The notes under the pieces are model-generated. The model searched no databases. It was given only the letters and a program-made list of their open reading frames with translations, and had not been told where the DNA came from. A DNA stretch of 64,000 nt from Corallococcus carmarthensis (GTDB lineage Bacteria; Myxococcota; Myxococcia; Myxococcales; Myxococcaceae): positions 100,451 to 164,450 of the forward strand of contig NZ_RAWE01000002.1 in the NCBI RefSeq assembly GCF_003611695.1, in the 5' to 3' direction. Positions 59,408 through 64,000 of this stretch are shown here, piece after piece (the first letter of the stretch is position 1; each line of letters opens with the position of its first letter). A program made the position numbers and the translations under genes.

Positions 59408-60166
59408 ATGCAACGTGCTACCTTGCCGCGCCACATCCCCGTAACCCAACCTCTCGGGATGAGGACGTCCCGGGACAGCCTCCAGGGTCTCCCGGTGTAC
59501 GAGCAGCTCACGGATGAGGAATTGTTCGCGGAGGTGTCCCGCCGCCGCGCCACGGGCGAGGCCGTGGGGACCCCGCTGGGGGCCTTGTGCGCGCGGTGGG
59601 CGCGCCCGGCCCGCTACGTCATCAGCAGGATTCAGGGCAGCTACGGACGCGGCTCGCCGGCGGACGCCGACGAGCTCTTCCAGGACGCGGTGGGGAAGTT
59701 CCTCGACCGGGGCCTGGATCAGTTCCGGGGCGTGTCCGAGCAGATGCCGGGCAGGAGCGCGTCTCCCAAGACGTTCTTCCTGCGCATCGTCAAGCACGTC
59801 GCCATCGACTTCTACCGGCGGCACCGGGAGGAGCTGGCGCCCGCGCCGGTGTCGCCCGATGACGTCATGGAAGAGACCCCGTCCGAGGTGGCCCGGGCGG
59901 TGGAGGGCGCACGGCGTCGCGAGGAGCGCGCCGAGGCGCAGGAGCTGTATTGGGCCGCCTACGCCAGGCTCCAGCAGGAGCACCCCAAGGAGGCTTCCGC
60001 ATGGGAGCTGTATCACCACGAGGACGTGGAGGATCACGAGGAATGCGCACGGCGTTTGAACATCAGCGTGGTGAATTCGTACAAGCGCGTCAGCCGCGCC
60101 CAGGCATACCTGCGTCTGTACCTGCTGGAGTTGCAGCGGGACGGACTGCCGGAGGAGCCGTCGTGA
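59408..60166 (+). CDS. Sigma-70-family RNA polymerase sigma factor
   Basis: The 252-residue protein has a sigma region 2-like segment (DELFQDAVGKFLDRGLDQFRG ... FFLRIVKHVAIDFYRRHREEL) and a C-terminal helical region 4-like part (EDHEECARRLNISVVNSYKRVSRAQAYL). It resembles small extracytoplasmic-type sigma factors. The start at 59408 has GGAGG 10 bp upstream. Its neighbour 46 bp downstream is a zinc-finger anti-sigma-like protein, so the two probably form a regulatory pair. Confidence 0.8.
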   Translation: MQRATLPRHIPVTQPLGMRTSRDSLQGLPVYEQLTDEELFAEVSRRRATGEAVGTPLGALCARWARPARYVISRIQGSYGRGSPADADELFQDAVGKFLDRGLDQFRGVSEQMPGRSASPKTFFLRIVKHVAIDFYRRHREELAPAPVSPDDVMEETPSEVARAVEGARRREERAEAQELYWAAYARLQQEHPKEASAWELYHHEDVEDHEECARRLNISVVNSYKRVSRAQAYLRLYLLELQRDGLPEEPS

Positions 60167-60212
60167 TGCCCCGCGGGGGGCTGAAGTCCTCCGCCCTGCC
60201 CGGGATGTCGCG

Positions 60213-61403
60213 ATGAAGGGCGACGCGCTGTCCCGCTACCAGGCCCGGTACGCGCGCCTGGGCGCGGGCCCCCTCCCGGTGGGCGAGCTGTTGGAGGTGG
60301 TGGGGGATGTGCTGCGCCGCTCGGACCGGCTCGGCACCGACGGGGTGGAAGAGGCCTTGAAGGGCCTGGACCGCCCCGAAGTGGAAACCTGGGTGCGCCA
60401 GCAGAAACCGCAGGCGCTCCAGCCGTTGCTCCTGCGTGCCGCCGAGGAGTCGATGGAGGTGGCGCTGGGCGAGGAGGGGGAGGACGCGGAGCTGTGGCGT
60501 ACGTCCGCGCTGGAAGGACTGGCCGCCCGGGACCGGGCCGCCTCCGCCGCCCGCGCGCTCGCCACCTGGGAGCTGCTGAAGGGCCCGCTGGACGGGGACG
60601 CGCTCGCCGCTCGCGAGAGATTCCTTGGGGCGCTGGGCCACCTGGACACCGCGCTGCGCTCCCGGGCGCGCTGGTTCATCCCGCTCAACACCGAGCGCCG
60701 CGCCGAGCGCGACCTGCTGGACCCCGTGGAGCGCCCCGGCGCCTGGTGGTTCTCCGCGCGGGCCGGTTGCGATGACCTGGTGGCGTCCTGGACGGGCCGC
60801 CCCATGAAGGATCCCGAGCACCTGAAGGACTGTGCCAGCTGCCGCGCGGACCGCGCGGACACCGCGGTGGTGGACTCGCCCCCGCGCCGTCACCTCACCG
60901 ACGACGAGCTGTGGCGCCTGGACTCGGGCGAGATGGGCCGCGAGGAGCGCGAGCGCGTGGAGGCCCACACGGCTGGCTGTGGCGAGTGCGCGCAGGCCGT
61001 GCTGGCGCTGGAAGAGGGCGACGCCGCCATCGACGAGGCGCTGGAGCTGGATGAGGACGGGGCGCAGGCCCCGCGCGCGGCGCGTGATTCCCGCGCGGAT
61101 GTGGCCCGGCGCCCGGGCGCGGCCCGCCTGCCGGAGCACCGCGAGGTGCTGGAGGAGCGGCGCGACTTCCGCGTGGTGCTGGTGCGCGAGCGTCAGCGGG
61201 TGCGGCTTCTGGTGCAGCCTCTGGGGACGCGCGCCGTGACGGCCGCCGTGTTCCTGTCTCCCGGGCGTCCGTCGCTCAAGCCGACGCAGGGGCCGGAGGG
61301 GCTGTCCTTCGACCTGTCCTCGGCGCTGGCGACCGGCGCGCACGCGGCCCACCTCACGGTGCAGGCCGGGCAGGAGACGCTGGAGCGCGACTTCGCGTTC
61401 TGA
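60213..61403 (+). CDS. Zinc-finger anti-sigma-like protein with C-terminal domain
   Basis: The 396-residue protein contains a putative zinc-finger element HLTDDELWRLDSGEMGREERERVEAHTAGCGECAQAVL (H-x3-C-x2-C type) after a helical N-terminal half, with a second cysteine pair in KDCASCRADRAD upstream. A C-terminal beta-rich region starts around DFRVVLVRERQRVRLLVQPLG. It has no membrane helix, so it is a cytoplasmic anti-sigma candidate. It follows the sigma gene on the same strand and is convergent with the secreted protein at 61452. Confidence 0.65.
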   Translation: MKGDALSRYQARYARLGAGPLPVGELLEVVGDVLRRSDRLGTDGVEEALKGLDRPEVETWVRQQKPQALQPLLLRAAEESMEVALGEEGEDAELWRTSALEGLAARDRAASAARALATWELLKGPLDGDALAARERFLGALGHLDTALRSRARWFIPLNTERRAERDLLDPVERPGAWWFSARAGCDDLVASWTGRPMKDPEHLKDCASCRADRADTAVVDSPPRRHLTDDELWRLDSGEMGREERERVEAHTAGCGECAQAVLALEEGDAAIDEALELDEDGAQAPRAARDSRADVARRPGAARLPEHREVLEERRDFRVVLVRERQRVRLLVQPLGTRAVTAAVFLSPGRPSLKPTQGPEGLSFDLSSALATGAHAAHLTVQAGQETLERDFAF

Positions 61404-61416
61404 AGCGGAGCGGAGC

Positions 61417-61446
61417 GGCGGAGGGTGGAAACCTTCCGCCTCCGCC
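61417..61446. terminator. Bidirectional terminator hairpin
   Basis: GGCGGAGG (61417-61424) pairs with CCTCCGCC (61439-61446), and an inner GGAA/TTCC pair extends the stem. It lies between convergent genes, where a shared terminator is expected. Confidence 0.55.
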
Positions 61447-61451
61447 CTGTC

Positions 61452-62690
61452 TCACTGGAGCTGGGAGGACGGCACGTCCCGGCCGGATGAGTCGTACGGC
61501 TGGGCCGAGCGCACCGGCTGGCGGGGCAGCGGAAGAGGGCGCCGGGAGGCGCCGGCCCGCACGCCACCGGACAGGAAGGCCGCCACGAGCTGCGTGAGCG
61601 GCGGCCGGGTGGCGAGCGCCACGCCGCACACCTCCAGCCCCTGCCGTTCGAAGCGCCCCGTGGTTTGCAGATATGCGTTGCAGCCCTTCGGCGTGGCGGC
61701 GCTCAGGTCCCGCTGGAAGCGCTGGTCGTCGCTGCCCCAGCGGATGGCGAGCGAGTCCGAGGCGAGCCGGATGTACAGCCGCTCTCCACCCCAGGTGCCC
61801 TCGATGAGGGTGGCGGCGCCGCCGGCGCGCACCTTCACCGCGAGGTCTCGCCGTTCGTAGGTGCCGTTCACCTCGATGCCGTGCTCGAAGAGCTCGTCGC
61901 CGAACTCGCCCTTCCACGAGGCGTCCTTGCCCTTCACGAGCGGAGTCTCCGTCTGCACGCGCTGCGTGTCGAACCAGGCGGTGCCCACGCGTCCCAGGGG
62001 GGCATTCGCGCCACCCTGGGGACGGGGCGCTTCCTCCAGGCCCTGGGGACCGGAGGGCAGCGGCTGAGGGGTGGCGAGCAGGTCCGTCGACTTCACCGAC
62101 GCGTCCACCGTTTCGAAGCGCACGCCGCCGAGCCATGCCTGGCCGGTGCCGCTCATGATGAGGCCCGCCATGATGGTGGTGGCCTCCTGGGGCACGTCCA
62201 GCACCACGTCGTAGCGCTTGCAGCCGTGGGTGCCCACGAGGGCGCGCGACTGCATGTTGTCGAAGGCGAGCGGCTGCTTGGGGTCCGCTCCCTCCACGCG
62301 CATCCACAGCCCCGCCCAGCCCTTCACGTCCAGGTGGCGCACGGCGGCGGAGAAGCGCAGGCGCTTGCCCCGGAAGTCCTGCGCGCTGAAGGCCTGCATG
62401 AAGGTGCCGAAGCTGTCCGTGGCCTGGGTGCGCGAGCGCAGGAACGCGCTGCGCGTGCCTTCACACGGGGCGCTGTCGTCCACCCCCGCTTCGAAGTGCT
62501 GGGGCGCGCTCTCCGTGACGTACCAGCCCTGCGGCAGCTTCGCCCGCGTGGTGTCAGACGCGGCGGGCATGCCGCCCGAAGTGGCGGGAGGCGTCGCGGG
62601 GGCCGAGGCCGCGGGCGGCGGTGTCTGGGCCGCCGCGAGGGGCGCCCAGAGCGCCAGCAGCAGGCCGGGGATGCGGGTTCGGAAGGTCAT
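61452..62690 (-). CDS. Secreted protein with jelly-roll-like domain
   Basis: The 412-residue protein has a signal peptide (IPGLLLALWAPLAAAQ) and a Pro/Ala linker. The domain PQGWYVTESAPQHFEAGVDDSAPCEGTRSAFLRS...DSFGTFMQAFSAQDFRGKRLRFSAAVR..DVKGWAGLWMRVEG matches the sugar-binding-like beta sandwich found at the C-terminus of some AraC regulators. A second beta-rich domain follows. It is exported. It lies between the two sigma/anti-sigma pairs, and its 12-bp distance to the downstream anti-sigma gene suggests that it is transcribed with it as the last gene of the leftward unit. Confidence 0.72.
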   Translation of the reverse strand: MTFRTRIPGLLLALWAPLAAAQTPPPAASAPATPPATSGGMPAASDTTRAKLPQGWYVTESAPQHFEAGVDDSAPCEGTRSAFLRSRTQATDSFGTFMQAFSAQDFRGKRLRFSAAVRHLDVKGWAGLWMRVEGADPKQPLAFDNMQSRALVGTHGCKRYDVVLDVPQEATTIMAGLIMSGTGQAWLGGVRFETVDASVKSTDLLATPQPLPSGPQGLEEAPRPQGGANAPLGRVGTAWFDTQRVQTETPLVKGKDASWKGEFGDELFEHGIEVNGTYERRDLAVKVRAGGAATLIEGTWGGERLYIRLASDSLAIRWGSDDQRFQRDLSAATPKGCNAYLQTTGRFERQGLEVCGVALATRPPLTQLVAAFLSGGVRAGASRRPLPLPRQPVRSAQPYDSSGRDVPSSQLQ

Positions 62691-62701
62691 CGCGGAAGTC
62701 C

Positions 62702-63238
62702 TCACAGGGCGGCCGGCCGCGAGTTCAGCGCCACCGGGGTCCGTCCGCTGGACGCGTCGTAGCGGGGGACCTCGCCCTGTCCACCAGGGTGATACACGAG
62801 CAGCCCGCGCGCGCTCGCGGACCTCAGGCAGTGCTCCTGCGTGGCCAGATCCGGGCACGCGACCACGATGTCCCGGGGAGCCTCATCCACGTCCAGCACC
62901 GCGACGACCGGCGCCTCCAGGGGCGTCACGGGCGTGGACGCCGCTTCCCCGCCCGGCCGCAGCAGCAGGAACACGGAGGCCGCCACCGCGACCAGCGCGG
63001 CGGCGACGGCGGCCGGACGGTGCCAGCGCGCGGGGCGCACCACGACGGCGTCGCGCGGCGTGGCGGCGGCGACCTCGTACAGTTGCTCCTCCAGCAGGGC
63101 CTCCTCCTGGAGCAGCCGCGCGCACGGCTCGCACGTGAGCGTGTGGGCCTCCAGCTCCGCCTCGGCTTCGGGCGGCAGCGCGCCCAGCAGGTACTGCTCC
63201 GTGCGCTCGCGGGTGAGATGGGACGTGGCGCTAGACAT
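62702..63238 (-). CDS. Anti-sigma factor, zinc-finger membrane type
   Basis: The 178-residue protein has an N-terminal zinc-finger motif LEAHTLTCEPCARLL (H-x3-C-x2-C), a membrane helix (PAAVAAALVAVAASVFLLL), and a short periplasmic domain. This is the classic ZAS anti-sigma layout. It overlaps the sigma gene by 8 bp (63231-63238). The pair should respond to an envelope signal. Confidence 0.85.
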   Translation of the reverse strand: MSSATSHLTRERTEQYLLGALPPEAEAELEAHTLTCEPCARLLQEEALLEEQLYEVAAATPRDAVVVRPARWHRPAAVAAALVAVAASVFLLLRPGGEAASTPVTPLEAPVVAVLDVDEAPRDIVVACPDLATQEHCLRSASARGLLVYHPGGQGEVPRYDASSGRTPVALNSRPAAL

Positions 63239-63872
63239 GGTTTTCCTCTTCGAGCGCGGTGCGCAGCTTCTTGCGGACCTCGCACAAAATCTGTCGCACG
63301 CGCTGGACGGACAGCCCGACGCGGGAGGCGACCTCGGCATGGGGAAGTCCCTGGCCGTCACAGGCCAGGAGGAAGACGTTGCGCGCGCCCGGCGACACCT
63401 GCTCCAGCGCGTCGCGCGCCCGGGCGAGCTGCTCCTCCGACAACAGGCGCTTCTCCGCGGACTGCGCGGGGTCCACCGGCTGCTGCCGCTCCGGCAGGTC
63501 CTCCACCGCGCCGTCCACCGACTCTCGCCGCGTGCGCCGGGCGTCATCCGAGGCGAGGAAGGCCGCCTGGGCGACCGCGAGGTGCGGCAGGCGCAGCTCC
63601 GCGAGCAGGCCCCGCTGCTGCTGCTGGATGAGGCGCGCCCAGGTCTCCTGCGCCAGCTCCTGGGCCCGGTCCACCCGGATGCCCCGCGCGAGCAGCGACA
63701 CCACCACCCGGCGCTGGTGCCGCGCGATGAGCGCGTCCCACGCGGCCCGCTCGCCCGCGAGCGCCCGCCGGGACAAGGCCTCCTCGTCCGGCGCCGCCGG
63801 CCGCGCGGCCCTGCTTGTGTCCTGCCGCGACTGGAGGGTCGTCATCCCCAAGCCCTGTACGGCTGCATCCAT
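63231..63872 (-). CDS. ECF-type RNA polymerase sigma factor
   Basis: The 213-residue protein has region 2 (WDALIARHQRRVVVSLLARGIRVDRAQELAQETWARLIQQQQ) and region 4 (LPHAEVASRVGLSVQRVRQILCEVRKKLRTAL). The linker is unusually long. The ATG at 63872 has GGGAAG upstream; another ATG at 63845 is possible. It overlaps its anti-sigma gene by 8 bp. The promoter lies in the last 130 bp of the window. Confidence 0.82.
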   Translation of the reverse strand: MDAAVQGLGMTTLQSRQDTSRAARPAAPDEEALSRRALAGERAAWDALIARHQRRVVVSLLARGIRVDRAQELAQETWARLIQQQQRGLLAELRLPHLAVAQAAFLASDDARRTRRESVDGAVEDLPERQQPVDPAQSAEKRLLSEEQLARARDALEQVSPGARNVFLLACDGQGLPHAEVASRVGLSVQRVRQILCEVRKKLRTALEEENHV

Positions 63873-64000
63873 GCCGTCTTCCCGTTGCGAGCCGCGCTCG
63901 TCCCCCGGGGGCCGTTCCTGCCCCGGGCTTCCCGGGAAACGCGCCTGGGGGCCGGACATATCGACGGAAAGGGGCAAGGGGGTGGGGGAATGTCAGTTGG

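Overview
The window is very GC-rich chromosomal DNA of a myxobacterium, most likely Corallococcus or a close Myxococcus-type relative. The evidence is the lineage-typical gene set: a DUF2381 (TIGR02268, 'Myxococcus xanthus paralogous') protein beside eukaryote-like Ser/Thr kinases, DUF5953/DUF6310-like proteins, an AHH toxin with its Imm11-like partner, a very large RHS/SpvB protein, many lipoproteins, and abundant TetR/MarR/LysR and sigma/anti-sigma regulation. Genes are densely packed on both strands, often with 1-8 bp overlaps.

Layout. 1-6086: small stress and regulatory genes (partial TetR, a secreted protein, a decayed CHAT locus, TerB, a SAM methyltransferase, DUF72, a redoxin/protoglobin pair and a MarR regulator with four C-terminal cysteines and a perfect palindromic operator). 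6245-11738: a rightward accessory metabolic cluster (isochorismatase-fold hydrolase, XapX, YtcJ-like amidohydrolase, alginate-export-type porin, YoaK, TMEM175-like channel), flanked by the MarR gene and a LysR gene. 12753-22831: secreted proteins, namely a zinc-protease lipoprotein with seven repeats, a 2401-residue RHS protein ending in a papain-fold toxin domain, and a VWA protein.

23216-31087 is a genomic island bounded by a 26-bp direct repeat of the 3' end of an unusual tRNA gene. It carries a truncated tyrosine integrase, a kinase/pseudokinase pair, DUF2381 and a probable toxin/immunity pair. A tRNA-Pro and a duplicated mini-gene (second copy at 45533) follow. 34115-36756 is an AHH nuclease toxin with its immunity gene; 36847-46868 holds a flavin monooxygenase, VWA, hydrolases, a lipase, an M91/NleD-like metallopeptidase, a glycosyltransferase and a LOG-like protein.

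46879-58996 holds two separated parts of what may be one ubiquitin-like module: an E1/ThiF-like protein with a small beta-grasp-like protein ending in GAC, and about 8 kb away a JAMM peptidase beside a Ro/TROVE-like VWA protein. Between them lie a SDR/LysR pair, endonuclease V, a GMC oxidoreductase, an acyl-CoA-binding protein and a metallophosphoesterase. 59408-63872 is two facing sigma/anti-sigma pairs around a secreted jelly-roll-like protein. The strongest candidates for something new are the split E1/Ubl/JAMM module, the duplicated mini-gene unit and the island. Assignments come from reading motifs by eye; no database search was run.
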